Assembly: GCA_964019165.1 (NCBI GenBank)
Contig: OZ025269.1
Span: forward strand, 15,593,187 to 15,657,186
Source of the DNA: Mastigias papua
Lineage: Eukaryota; Cnidaria; Scyphozoa; Rhizostomeae; Mastigiidae
DNA length: 64,000 nt
Direction of reading: 5' to 3'
Shown: positions 10,027 through 44,044 of the stretch, one piece after another
How positions within the stretch are numbered: position 1 is the stretch's first letter
Layout of the letters: the number at the start of each line of letters is the position of its first letter
Position numbers and translations under genes: made by a program
The notes under the pieces: model-generated
Database searches by the model: none
Told to the model about the DNA's origin: nothing
The model's input: only the letters and a program-made list of their open reading frames with translations

Positions 10027-11553
10027 TATGCTTAAAAATTCGGGGGCCTCTACTAATGTTATTGATGAAGAAGCTTTCAGACACATTTCTAAGGTTCACC
10101 CTGTCGTCCTTGAACCGTCACCTACCCGAAATTTGGCCTACGGCTCCAACACACCTCTACCTGACATAGGAACATTTTCTGCTACGTTTCAAACTTCGAC
10201 TATTAGCACTGTTGCTCCTGTTTATGTACTTAAAGGTAATCATGGTTGTTTGCTTAGTTTTCAAACTGCTAGTAATGTATGGTTTCTTGACAATATCAGT
10301 ACATCACCTCCCATATCAACAACCCTCCATTGAACAACTGGCCCAAGACCGCCCACGGCTCTTTAAGGGTATCGGACAACTTAAAGGTTTGCACTTAAAC
10401 TCCACATTAACCCAGCCGTTGTCCCCATTGTCCAGCCTGCCCACCGTCTTCTTCGCAAGCAAGTTACTCAAGAACTTAACATGTTAGAACAAGCCGGCAT
10501 TATCGAAGATGTCAAAGGCCCACCCCTTGGATTTCTCCCCTCGTTGTAGTGCCGCGCAAGAATGGTGGAACTGTTTGTCTCTGTGTCGACACGCAGCGTG
10601 CGAATGCAGCTATTGAACGTAAACGCCATTCTAATCTAACTGTGGTTGATAGTATACATGCCCTCAATGGTGCTACATGTTTTTCTAAATTAGACCTGAA
10701 GGCTGGTTATCATTAAATATTGTTGAAAGAAGAGAGTTGTTACATCACCGCCTTTTCTACTCCTCAAGGTATGAAACAGTGCCGTCGTTTAAATATCAGG
10801 GCAAATTCAGCTAGCGAGATGTTTCAGCACATTATTGCTCAATATCTTCGAGACATTCATGGTGTTCTCAATACAAGTGATGACATTCTTGTATATGGCA
10901 AGACCATTCTCAGTTTAACATTAAACAAAGACAAAAGTCTTTTGTATCAAGACAAAATTAAACTTTTTGGTATGGTTTTCACATGTGATGGTATATCGCC
11001 CGACCCAGCAAAAGTCGCAGTCATCGAAAATGCCCCTTTGCCGACGACTATTAAAGATGTGCGTACTTTTCTTGGGATGGTGACATACTGCGCCAAATTT
11101 ATTCCTCGCTTTAGCAGCATGTGCGAGCCTCTTCACAGTCTTACCAAGAAAAACACTCAATTTCATTAGAACCTGGAGCTTGAGAGAACGTTTCAATTTA
11201 TAAAAGATGCCCTTACCAGTGACACCATCATGACCTATTTCGATCATGATAAAATCACCGATAAAGTTAGTGATGCTTCCCCCTTTGGCCATTCAGCCAT
11301 CTTATCTCAGGTAAATCCTTCCACTTCGCAACGCAATATTATCGCCTATGTCAGTCGAGCTTTATCGTCAGTTGAACAGCGCTATTCGCTAACTGAATGC
11401 AAAGTCCTTGGCATTGTTTGGGCTATAGAGTGACTCCACATATATCTATATGGTGCATAATTTCGCCTTTACACCGATTGCAAGCCCATTCAATTGATTC
11501 TTGGAAATCGCAATTCAAAGCCCCCCGCTCGAATTGCCCGTTGGAACCTTCGC
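10027..11553 (+). pseudogene. Gypsy 1 protease, RT and RNase H (broken)
   Basis: The plus strand shows a protease-like SGASTNVIDEEAF, whose catalytic D-S/T-G reads N-S-G. RT segments follow: VVVPRKNGGTVCLCVD, FSKLDLKAGYH, NTSDDILVYGK. The thumb reads DVRTFLGMVTYCAKFIPRF, and RNase H reads VSDASPFG and AYVSRALSSVEQRYS. Several frame changes and stops occur (for example near 10,330, 10,710 and 11,169). The frame ends at the LINE insertion at 11,554. Confidence 0.85.
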
Positions 11554-11810
11554 ATTATTTTCATTGTTTTCATTTTTCATTTCAATTAATATTTTAACAC
11601 GTACATCCTTTCAGCAAGGTTAAAAAGGAGAAAGAAAATGTAGTTACAATAATTAAGAGAAAGAAAGGTAAATAGAGTAAAATTGCTGCTCTACCAAGGG
11701 GTCGTGTTTAGGTCTTGCAGGTTCCAAAGTTACTTTCTAAGTCTCTTTTTGAAACGAGCGAGTGACTCTTGTTCTCGGATGTTGCCAGGAATGTCATTCC
11801 AATTTTTCAT
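11554..11810 (-). mobile_element. LINE 3' fragment inserted in gypsy 1 RNase H
   Basis: The minus strand encodes a LINE C-terminal tail (WNDIPGNIREQESLARFKKR) followed by a stop. The plus strand begins with TTTCA-type repeats, i.e. a (TGAAA)n-like tail. On either side the gypsy RNase H sequence continues (ARIARWNLR, then QDYDFDIIHK), showing insertion. Exact duplication is not evident. Confidence 0.8.
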
Positions 11811-12183
11811 CCAGGATTATGACTTTGATATCATTCACAAAAAAAGCATTGACAACCCCTCTGATTTCCTGTCTCACCACCCGCTTCCGCATGCTCCTTC
11901 CGTTGCCTCTGAACGTGCTGAACAATACATCAATTTTTTGACACAGCATGCCATAACGAAAGCCATGACATTGGACGGCAAAATCTCCTCAGCTTCGAAA
12001 GCCGATGATACATTATGTACCGTTATAGACCTCGGTGAGCACAATACCTGGCATACCCTTGCTCAACCTGCCTTTGGTACACACTATCCATATATGGACA
12101 TGCATGAAATACAGCTTTTTCGTACTATTCAGCAGGAACTTACAGTTAACACCGAATATGGGATCGTTCTTTGTGATTCTCGT

Positions 12184-12335
12184 ATTTTTTTTCATTTCAT
12201 TTTCATTTCATTTATTATCAATCAACCCTACATACAATTCTACATGATACAATACGATTAAATACAAGTGCAACATTAAAACTAATTACAAGAATACTGT
12301 ACTGCCTACAGCCATTTGTCTCTGAGCTTTTTGCT
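12184..12335. mobile_element. Short LINE/SINE tail insertion in gypsy 1
   Basis: A TTTCATTTCA-rich start and AT-rich body interrupt gypsy 1 between VLCDSR and a VHKGYQGLIKTKQLL integrase H2C2 region. Orientation by the tail would be minus. The boundaries are approximate. Confidence 0.55.
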
Positions 12336-12880
12336 TAGTCCACAAAGGATATCAAGGTCTCATCAAAACCAAGCAACTGCTACGTGAGAAAGTTTGGTTC
12401 CCGCTTATTGATCAACTCGTTAAAGACCTTATTGACAAATGTCTCGCCTGTCAAGCTACTGGCCCTCCGAATAACTGTCCACCACTGGTAATGTCTGATT
12501 TACTGCCATGTCCGTGGGACACTGTACTCATCGATCTCTGTGGACCTTTTCCAACAGGTCAATTACTCCTTATTGTAACATCGATGCTTACTCACGTTTT
12601 CTAGAGGTTGAAATTCTCACCTCCACTTCAGCTTCTGCACCATTCCAAGATTGCATTGTATTTTTGCAACTCGTGGCCTCCTGCGTGTGATCAGATCTGA
12701 TACTGGCCCGCCTTTTCATAGCGCAGATTTCACTAAATTTTTACGGGAGCATGGTAACACCCATATACCTATTACTCCCTTATGGCCCCGTGCCAATGGT
12801 CAAGTCGAAAATTTTATGAAACCTATTAAGAAAGCCATTCAAGCTGCCTGTTGTGATCGCCTTAACTAGAAACGTCAACT
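12336..12880 (+). pseudogene. Gypsy 1 integrase, N-terminal and core (broken)
   Basis: Segments of the zinc-binding region (CLACQATG), and of the DDE core (VLIDLCGPFPTG, IRSDTGPPFHSADF, WPRANGQVENF) are readable across three frames. They end at the codons just before the 4-bp duplication AACT at 12877-12880, where the three-LTR element starts. The integrase continues after 15,274. Confidence 0.85.
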
Positions 12881-13313
12881 TTTAGTGATATGAAATGCTG
12901 CAGTGTAAATGGGCCTGTCCTCTTTGTCGGTTGAAGTTGTAGTCTTATTTAACGTGCAGAGAACACGGAGCCAGAGATAGACGGTGTTGAGTTAACGAAC
13001 TGATCTACTGACTGATTGTTGCACATGACTTTAGAAATATATATACACAAATACTGATGATGAAATATTACATACGGATTACTTAATAACTATAAAAAGA
13101 AGGCGGTAGGCCGAGTAATCAAAAATGAATAGATGCGATAAACAAAAGTGAAGGAATGACCTGTGTGAAGTGGCGACAGGGATGATGCAAGGTGATGCCG
13201 AGATGTAAAGTGACAGTGGATGACATGGCAAAAACGGAAAAGGCCGGTTGTGAATGAATGGCGGTGGAAGGCCTAATTTGAAGGTTTTGTTCCCGGTGTT
13301 TAGGGTCACTACA
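12881..13313 (-). repeat. LTR copy 1 of the tandem element (outer)
   Basis: 433 bp, from tttagtgatatg to gggtcactaca on the plus strand. It is much more similar to LTR copy 3 than to the middle copy, notably over its right 200 bp. Confidence 0.85.
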
Positions 13314-13841
13314 GTAGCTCCCCCTAGAATGCAAGCGATGCGAAGCATTCGATAGGTAGGATGGAAAGCTATGCAAATGACGATAAACACTGGAATATGA
13401 ACGAGGATGCGGGATGCGAGAGAGACAAGAAAAGCATTACAAATATAAAAGTAAATGCAAGTAACGAGCATGCAATGAGAAGAGAAAAGTAAAATGTCAA
13501 ATACTTCCAAAAAAATGTAAGAGCTCAAAGAGTCCATGGTGTGAGACGTCGGGAAGGTCGAGGGTTTTGTGTTGGATAACCAGGAACCAGAAGGCTGAAG
13601 AGTCGACGGCAGTGAAAAGCATGGTGAAGTGTGGAAGACTGCACAGACAACGAAGCAAGAGTGACCGTCCGTGTGTGAGGAGTGGTGTGTGTTGCCTTGA
13701 GTTGTGTAGGTTCGGTGGGAAATAAAACACTTGAGATGAGTGCTGGAAAGCTGCTGCAGGGAATTGATGAAGCACCAATGTGAGTCGAGAGCTGTGTGAC
13801 GACTTGATGCAGTGAAGAGGTGTTCGTGGTTCGGTCACCAC

Positions 13842-14259
13842 TTTAGTAATATGAGATGCTGCTGTGATAACCAGCCGTTCTTCGTTGTTGGTTGGAGTTG
13901 AAAGTCTTATTTTACGTGGAGAGAACGTGGAGCAAGAGATAGACGGTGTTAAGTTAACGACCTGATCTACTGACTGACCATACAACATAAATTACATTCT
14001 CATATACGTAAATATTGCTGACGAAGCATTACACACATTACTAAATAGATATAAAAAGAAGGTGTTGGGCTGAGTAGGTGGAATTGACATATGAGATAAA
14101 CAAAAGCAAAGGAATGGCCTGTAAGATGTGATAGCAGGGATGACGTAAGGTGATGTCCAGATGTGGGATGACTTGGCAAAAATGGAAAAGGCTGGCTGTG
14201 AATGAATGATGGTGGAAGGCCTAATTTGAAGGTGGCTTCCGGTGTTTAGGGTCACTACA
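13842..14259 (-). repeat. LTR copy 2 of the tandem element (middle, divergent)
   Basis: 418 bp with the same ends as copies 1 and 3, but many substitutions and short deletions (for example a shortened stretch near 14,165-14,180). It is preceded by a PBS-like segment and followed by a purine tract, so it looks like a true LTR. Confidence 0.85.
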
Positions 14260-14839
14260 GTAGCTCCCCCCCCCTAGAATGCAAGCAATGCGAAGCATTC
14301 GATAGGTAGGATGGAAAGCTATCTAAATGACCATAAGCACCGAAAGAAGCAATATGAATAAATGTAGTAAATCATGACAAATATAAAACTAAATGCTATT
14401 GACGAACATACAAGTACAACAGAGAAAGTAAATAGCGAATACTTGCAAAAACACAATTGAAAGAGTTCAAAGTGTCCTTGTTTTCGTCGGTGAGTGAGTC
14501 ATACAAGGTTTCTACAGTGAATGACCAGGAACCAGCAGTTGTTTGAGCACCGAGATGAAGCGAGGAGTGACCAAGGTTTTTGCGCTGGATAACCAGGAAC
14601 CAGAATGCTGAAAAGACGAAGGCACGTTGACGTGCTGAAGATCTGCATAGGCACCGAGGCAAGAGTGGCCATCCATACATGATGCGAGTTGCCGTGAGTT
14701 GCATAGATAAAGTGGAGAACACATGCAAAAACGAGTGCCCGGTTGCCGAAGCCTTATCGTAGATGGGCACTACGGTGGTCCGAGTGCTGCGCGGTGGGCA
14801 GTTGAATCCAAGAGGCGGTGTTCGTGGCTCGGTTACCAA

Positions 14840-15274
14840 TTTAGTAATATGTAGTTCCACAGTGGTAACCTGCTAGTTCTCTTTGGAGGTTGATGTTGAT
14901 GTAGTCTTATTTACCTTGCAGAGAACACGCAGCCAGAGATAGACGGTGTTGAGCTAACGAACTGATGTACTGACTGATTATTACACATGACTTTATAAAC
15001 ATATATACACAAATACTGATGATGAAATATTACATACGAATTAATTAATAACTATAAAAGAAGGTGGTCGGCTGAGTTATCAAAAATCGAGAGAAGCGAT
15101 AAACAAAAGTGAAGGAATGACCTGTGTGAAGTGGCGACAGGGATGATGCAAGGTGATGCCGAGATGTGAAGTGACAGTGGATGACATGGTAAAAATGGAA
15201 AAGGCCGGTTATGACTGAATGGCGGTGGAAGGCCTAATTTGAAGGTTTTGCTCCTGGTGTTTAGGGTCACTACA
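14840..15274 (-). repeat. LTR copy 3 of the tandem element (outer)
   Basis: 435 bp ending gggtcactaca directly before the AACT duplication. It differs from copy 1 mainly in its left 60 bp. Confidence 0.85.
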
Positions 15275-15838
15275 AACTATATAGATTTCTTTTATACTAC
15301 CATTTCACACCACATTGTACCACAAAGACCTCTGCAGCTGAATTATTATTCAATCGAAAAATCACCACCAAGCTTCCGCACTTCCCTGTTCAAGCCCCTC
15401 CGTCTGACATTCACACCAATCTTCCTGAGTTTGATGCTAATGCTAAACTCAGAATGAAGCACTATGCAGACCACCGTAATAATGCTACTTGTTCCCATTT
15501 CGAGATTGGAGATTCTCTTCTCGTGCAGCAACCAGAACACAATAAACTCTCTATACGTTTCAATCATATCCCATACCGTATCATTCACAAACGAGGAACA
15601 ATGTTAACTGCCAGAAATCATAAAGGACACTATATCACTAGAAATGCTTCCCATTTTAAACATTTCAATACAGATTCCGATTGTCTCTCTCTCAGACCAT
15701 GGGGAGGAAGATGATTTAATAGATTTTAATACAACACAAGCGGTTGAACAGAATGCACACAATGCACAGCCACAAAGATATCAAGAGAGAAATAGAAGAC
15801 CAGTTATACGGTTTGGAAATAAAATTTACGATATATAA
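15275..15838 (+). pseudogene. Gypsy 1 integrase C-terminus (fragment)
   Basis: After the insertion the plus strand resumes integrase tail sequence: AKLRMKHYADHRNNA, then FEIGDSLLVQQ and HKRGTMLTARNHKGHYITRN, which match the gypsy integrase end and chromodomain-less tail. A last frame ends RPVIRFGNKIYDI-stop at 15838. One frame change occurs near 15,455. Confidence 0.85.
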
Positions 15839-15941
15839 GTTAAGTAATATTTGACAAACTTTATTGATTGTTCTGTTGGCTGAAGAACCGTGTTTGTTTT
15901 TGTTTGCATATCGAAAATTCAAATCTAAATGAAGGGAGAGA

Positions 15942-16040
15942 TGTAATATTCAGTAATTGAATAAATTAGGATAATTTATGTAGTCACATGATTTTGTAAA
16001 TACAATGATTTCAAATATATTAGATAGTTGATTGATTGCA
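15942..16040 (+). repeat. Start of gypsy 1 3' LTR (truncated)
   Basis: Directly follows the purine tract gaagggagaga and starts TGTAATATTCAG, as expected for a gypsy LTR. It is cut near 16,040 where BEL/Pao sequence begins. No partner LTR was seen. Confidence 0.55.
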
Positions 16041-16694
16041 ATGATTGACAATAGTCGTTTCTCTCATATCGGCCTAACTACAACATTATACCACCCATGT
16101 CACCCTGGCCAAAGATTAAAGCCACGAGGTCAAGACCGTTTCAAAGTGTTGGTGTGGATTATTTTGGACCTTTGTTCATACAGGACGGAAATCGTAAACA
16201 AAAAAGGAGGGTATTGGTATGTTTATTTACTTGTGTTGTGGTGAGGACCATCCACTTGGAGATGGTAGCCGACCTATCTGCTAATGAATTTCTTCTTGGA
16301 TTGTGCTGATTCACGTCAAGACGTGGAAAACCAGATACTATCATTTTAGATAAAGCACCCCGATTCAAACTAACGCAGTCTACCATAGACGCAGCTTGGA
16401 AAACAGCGACAAAGAATCCGGACGTTCAATCTTATGTTGCAGAGCAAGTGATAAAATGGTCTTTCAGGGGCGTCGAACACGGGGGGCCGGGGGGGCACTG
16501 GCCCCCCCACTTTTTAGCAGTGGAGCATAAAAGGAAAAAGCATAAAAAATATTGAAACAATAAACTGATTCCTTTTTCACAAGATAGGATCCGGTCCTTA
16601 CTTTCGTGTTGTCCCACCATGTCTGACATTTCATATGGACCATTAATTAGAAGTCCCTCTGTCTGAACGGGAGCATGAGGACAGCGAAGAAAAC

Positions 16695-17750
16695 TTGTTC
16701 AAACCAGAAAGCCTCTCAAAATTATCTACAACTCGTTGGACCGTTCGTGCTGATTGCTTTCGGCGAATCATTGATAACTATGCTTCTCTCTATAAACTTT
16801 GGCTGTCATGTTTATCACAGTCGCTGGAAACGGATATCAAATCCAGAGTGATTGGATGCAAATCTCAAATGGAAAAATTTGAATTTTACTTCGCTCTTCA
16901 CCTAAGCCACAAGCTATACGCCTTGACTGACAATTCGTCAAAAATTCTTCAATCGCACAAAATGTCAGCTTTATCAGGGACAAGAAATGCTGAATTAACC
17001 AAGAAAGCATTTGAAACCATGCGCAACGATGAAAGTTTTGTTTTGTTTTATGAAACAACGGTTAGAAAGGCTGAAAAGCATGATTTTATCCAGGAGCCAA
17101 GCTTGGCTCGAAAGCCGCGAAAAGAACCAAATTATTCAATACTTCAGTACCTGGATGGAAACGCATCAGGTGTGGCAAATTGCACACATGCTACAGCTCA
17201 AGACCACTTTCGGAGAATCTACTTTGAAGCCATTGATTGCATGATTTTGGCTCTGAGTGAAAGATTTAGTAAGCCTTGCATTAATGCGTTTGCTAATATG
17301 GAAACATTATTACTAAAATCTATTGCTGGAGAGTAGATCAATGATGAATTAGCCTGGATGCATTCAAGGTATACTGATGATGTAGACGTAAGTGCTTTGA
17401 AGACTGAGCTTCTAGTTTTAAACAGATTTTCAAGGAAAAGGCCAACCACTTCAATGACATCTTAAAAGCTATGGAAGAAACAACATCAGACACCAGGTTG
17501 TTGTGTCCAAATGTTATGATTGTAATTCAACTGCTGCCCATAAACCCCGCCAAAAGTACTACCCCATAAAGATCATTTTCTGTCGCAAGAAGAATCAAAA
17601 CCAGGCTGCGATCGAGCATGACACCCTCAAGGTTCAATGCCTTATCTTTTCTGCACACATACAAGGATTTCTTAGATGGTTTGGATGTGATCAGCGTTGC
17701 CAATGATTTTGTGTCGTTGAATATTGTGAGATACAACAATTTTGGAACTT
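16695..17750 (+). pseudogene. hAT-like transposase (ZMYM1-like), N-terminus missing
   Basis: The frame 16695-17336 contains LSTTRWTVRADCFRRIIDNY, IGCKSQMEKFEFYFALHLSH and KAFETMRNDESF, as in the central domain of ZMYM1-like hAT transposases. After a stop and shift, 17505-17750 encodes RRIKTRLRSSMTPSRFNAL, the conserved hAT C-terminal dimerisation motif. The N-terminal zinc-finger region is absent and would not fit between the left inverted repeat and 16,695. The copy cannot make a full enzyme. Confidence 0.8.
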
Positions 17751-17880
17751 TTACCAAATCTGATTTGCAACTATATTTCAGATATTTTCTGAAAGCATTA
17801 ATTTACAAAGGAATCGCTCCATTTTTGTTACCACAGCGGCAGCATAGGTCTGGCTTAGGCAGATTTGATGCGATGGAGTA

Positions 17881-18277
17881 ATTGGTATGTTTGTAGGAAA
17901 AGGTGCATTTATGAATGAAACCTTGCTTTCGGTACTTTAAATGTCACTGAATGCATTTAATTGAATGCTTTCACATCATGCATATGGTAAAAGCATTTAA
18001 CTAATATTAAAATACTAGAATCCTTTGTTATAAAACATGCTACTTTGCAGAAGTTATATGGTGAAGATGTAATGAAATAAGATGTTGAACTTTTATCATT
18101 CAACATATTTTTTAGAACAAGGTACCACAAAAGACCATTTCCTACGTGTTCATATTTTGAAAACTTTAAATTTGATGCTCTAGCTAACACTAAAAAGCAG
18201 AATTCCGAGCTTATCCGCAACCCTGGTGAATCCGATTAATTAGGCCCCCCCACTTTCAAAATCGTTTCGACGCCCCT
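17881..18277. other. Non-coding 3' part of the hAT-like element
   Basis: AT-rich, with short palindromic stretches around gaatgcatttaattgaatgc and aaagcattta near 17,950-18,000. No protein is recognised. Confidence 0.5.
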
Positions 18278-18472
18278 GTCTTTTATCATTGAATTATCAT
18301 CATGGATGAGGGGATTTTACGAAAGGCTCGTGGGAACAACACAAATGGCACTACGGAAATCAATGGAAAAGCAGTCTTACAATGATTCAGCTTCAAACCT
18401 TCCATACAGAAACAAGGGCAATCCTTAATTCAAAGCCCCTTACATATACTTGAGAAGACTATAATGTGAAAA

Positions 18473-18655
18473 GTCTGTTGGTACTACAGAACTTCACTAC
18501 AGCACGAAAAAGCGGCACCATGTTTTAGGGATTCTGAAAAGCTTTTTTCGTGCGACACTCATCAGAATATGAAACGTCGGACAGCGACCGAAAGGTGAAC
18601 TGAAATATATAGCCAGATGCGGATACATGTGATATGATACGGCTAACTGGACACA
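18473..18655 (-). repeat. Dispersed repeat carrying a hammerhead core, copy 1
   Basis: Starts gtctgttggtactacagaac on the plus strand and matches 52,503-52,690 over about 180 bp. It lies between the BEL integrase piece and the BEL gag. The two copies share left end, hammerhead and a cagatg-ggata right part. Penelope-like elements and retrozymes are known to carry such ribozymes, so this is probably a scrap of one. Confidence 0.75.
18530..18571 (-). ncRNA. Hammerhead ribozyme-like motif, copy 1
   Basis: Minus strand reads CAUAUU, then CUGAUGA, a stem II hairpin GUGUCGCAC (GUG pairs CAC), GAAA, a palindromic stem III AAAAGCUUUU, then C (cleavage site after UUC) and AGAAUC. The catalytic core is complete. 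Stem I pairs poorly (three Watson-Crick pairs and one wobble of six), so self-cleavage of this copy is doubtful. The tiny palindromic stem III is typical of transposon-borne type I hammerheads. Confidence 0.7.
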
Positions 18656-19581
18656 TTAATCATCAACTGAGCACTTCCAGAACCTGTCACCGAGGAACGA
18701 CAATTTTCTGCTCTCACAAGCTCCTCCTCAAAATATTTCATGAATAGATCTAATGTCCACTCCGCTGTGCCAAAGCGTCGACCAATCTGTATTACAAACT
18801 CATCAGGTACCTTATCTTGTAACAAGGGCAAAAGCAAACTTCAGTACGTTGAAGTTTCAACATTCAAAGACCTCAAACACCTGAAGCAATTTTCTACTTC
18901 ATTATACAACTTTCTCAGACCAGAAATATCCTCTATCTTGATTTTACTTAATTTCAACAGAGTTTCCATGTAGGCTGTAATCAATACTCGAGGATTCCCA
19001 TACACCTTCTTTAACATATCAATCGCCTCCTTATAATTATCAGAGCTCAATGCTAAACCTGAAACGCTCGCTAAGGTCTCGCCAGTTAGGGGGCGCTTCA
19101 AATAGTTGAATTTATTTATATCAGATAAACTTTCGTTCTGACGAATAGCACCGTCAAACTGGTCCCAAAAACCTTGCCATTTCAAAGCTTGGCCCTTAAA
19201 GACAGGTAAGTCAAGCTCAGACAACTTACAGTTAACATTTACACTTGATGTCGACAGAGGAATGGCAGGGGCACTAGCTGGTAAAGATAGCTTTCTAGTT
19301 TCATAGTCAAACCCTACAAAATTTCATTAATGGGCCTTAAAACAGTCATACTTTCTGACATTTCATCTTCAATACTATCGGGACCTAAAGAGTTTAAGAT
19401 TTCTTCATCAATTTCATCGAGCTGATTAATCGTTCTGTCTAGATTGCCTTTCAGTCCCAGCAATACAACACGAGTACACTTTGGATCTTCAATGGCTCAC
19501 CTTACATTCCTTCAAACTCAAATCAATCTCCTTGCGAATAGCCTTTCTCCTATTTTGTCTCCTAGTCAAAGCAGCAGACAT
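18643..19581 (-). pseudogene. BEL/Pao gag (broken)
   Basis: The minus-strand frame from 19224 carries LDLPVFKGQALKWQGFWDQF, LSDINKFNYLKRPLTGE and LLKLSKIKIEDISGLRKLYN, matching BEL/Pao gag (DUF1759-type). It then stops and continues in another frame to 18643. The likely start is MSAALTRRQN at 19581, with stops in between. Pol does not follow. The fragment ends at the hammerhead repeat. Confidence 0.85.
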
Positions 19582-19862
19582 TGTCAAGCAACAAAGTGAA
19601 AACACTAAACAAAACGCAGACACAAATCTCTTCAGAGACTAAGAAACAGTTAATTCGTACGATATGAAAGCAAACATTTCACCTATGGAACAAATGAATC
19701 TGAACACGTGAATTTCATGAGTAAATCAGCTACCTTCCATCATACAGCTTCGTATGAAAAACCCGGTGCAATATCAAAAAATTGAAATCATTCTTACGTT
19801 ACTTTGACTTTCGAAGAACTCTTCTGGTATATGTATTCTGGTATATCTACCTTTATGTCCCT

Positions 19863-19876
19863 CTCATCGGGCGCCA
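19863..19876 (-). other. Primer binding site of the BEL/Pao element
   Basis: On the minus strand TGGCGCCCGATGAG lies 1 base after the LTR end. The first ten bases match the complement of a tRNA-Lys 3' end. It supports the LTR call next to it. Confidence 0.65.
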
Positions 19877-19877
19877 A

Positions 19878-20085
19878 TGTACAACTTCGTTGGACGATAA
19901 TAGATATTGGGACAAAAACTCAACGTCTCTACGGGATCGAATATCTTATCACTCTCTAGAAAACAGATGGTTCCACCCTTTCTATCAAAAACCAAACAAA
20001 ACATCACAATAAACAAAAAACTCCTTTGCAACGTCTCATTTTATGCAATGGGCATCAGGTGATACAGCTTGAATCCGCCCCTACA
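19878..20085 (-). repeat. BEL/Pao 5' LTR (single copy seen)
   Basis: About 208 bp. On the minus strand it runs from TGTAGGGGCGGATTC to GTACA and is followed by the PBS and gag. Ends are TG...CA. No second copy lies in the window, so the outer boundary is inferred. Confidence 0.6.
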
Positions 20086-20389
20086 GTGCCATATTCTCTT
20101 AGCGGAAGAGGGTGGAGAAAGGCTATAGATTGCTTCAGCAAGCATTTGTGACAAATTCTGCATGATTCTGACAAGGGCTCTAGTAGATAACGATATAAAA
20201 TTTTTAAAGATTCCACTCTTTGATTATGCCTGAAATATCTATAGAGATGGCTACATAGTTAGAACCATTATCTGAAATAACAGTTCACGCTAACAAGGTA
20301 CCAAGAATAAATCATACCACAAACGTTTTCTAGGCATAAATTAACGCGCCCAAGTACACTTTCGGCCCAGTTCCCATCGCATCGCACTC

Positions 20390-20650
20390 AAATGCAACCG
20401 AAAACCAAATTTTCTACGATTCAAGCAACTTGCTACATTTGATTGTGTCGTCATGGTTTATAGGATCATCAACGGTCTTTATCCAGAAAATCTGTGAAAC
20501 AAATTCCAACAAAAATGTGACTACTCTAGATACAACACACGATTCTGTAGAAAGATCCATATCCCGAAGGGCAATCTACACTTCTTTATAAGAATACCTA
20601 ATTCTCTGCTGAGCCTCAATATTTGTAAAGTCACTATATTCTTACTTTGA
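20390..20650 (+). mobile_element. Degenerate LINE C-terminal fragment
   Basis: The plus strand reads FDCVVMVYRIINGLYPENL and SRYNTRF...IHIPKGN in broken frames. This resembles the conserved tail of CR1-like LINE proteins (compare 31,891-32,328). No ends are recognisable. Confidence 0.55.
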
Positions 20651-21714
<1,064 letters not shown>

Positions 21715-21775
21715 GTCACCGACGTCGTAGACTCTTACGCGAATTACGATAAGTGTGAAGCAGGCTTTTGTCCCC

Positions 21776-44044
<22,269 letters not shown>

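Larger units (their letters stand above)
12881..15274 (-). mobile_element. Tandem non-autonomous LTR element (LTR-internal-LTR-internal-LTR)
   Basis: A 2394-bp insertion in gypsy integrase, flanked by AACT at 12877-12880 and 15275-15278. It contains three LTRs of 433, 418 and 435 bp separated by related internal segments of 528 bp (13314-13841) and 580 bp (14260-14839). Read on the minus strand, each LTR begins TGTAGTGACCC and ends in CATATYACTAAA. It is preceded by a purine tract (CTAGGGGGAGC) and followed by a TGGTRACCG primer-site-like motif. No coding capacity is visible, so it needs enzymes from another element (TRIM-like). Minus-strand orientation is inferred from the PPT and PBS. Confidence 0.85.
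16465..18278 (+). mobile_element. hAT-superfamily DNA transposon, defective, 5-bp target duplication
   Basis: The ends are inverted: CAGGGGCGTCGAA on the left and TTCGACGCCCCTG on the right. G/C-rich subterminal runs (ggggggccgggggggc / ggcccccccac) follow. The duplication TCTTT lies at 16460-16464 and 18279-18283, and the BEL reading frame continues across it. The encoded transposase resembles ZMYM1/hAT proteins. A 5-bp duplication fits the minority hAT group with 5 bp rather than the common 8 bp. Confidence 0.85.
16060..18430 (+). pseudogene. BEL/Pao integrase fragment split by a hAT-like element
   Basis: The plus strand (16095-16464) encodes SRPFQSVGVDYFGPLFIQDG, LVCLFTCVVVRTIHLEMV and a FTSRRGKPDTIILD block, the BEL/Pao integrase core, with one in-frame stop near 16,307. 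The same frame resumes at 18,279 (SSWMRGFYERLVGTTQMAL) after the 1814-bp transposon. No gag, RT or LTR of this copy was found beside it. Confidence 0.85.

Noticed and set aside
13079..14860. Several 80-160 codon minus frames in the three-LTR element.
   Set aside because: They differ between the LTR and internal repeats and resemble no protein, so they are chance frames in non-coding repeats.
12881..15274. Tandem repeats of about 1 kb as a CRISPR or satellite array.
   Set aside because: Only three units, with LTR ends, PBS, purine tract and a target duplication, which identify an LTR element.
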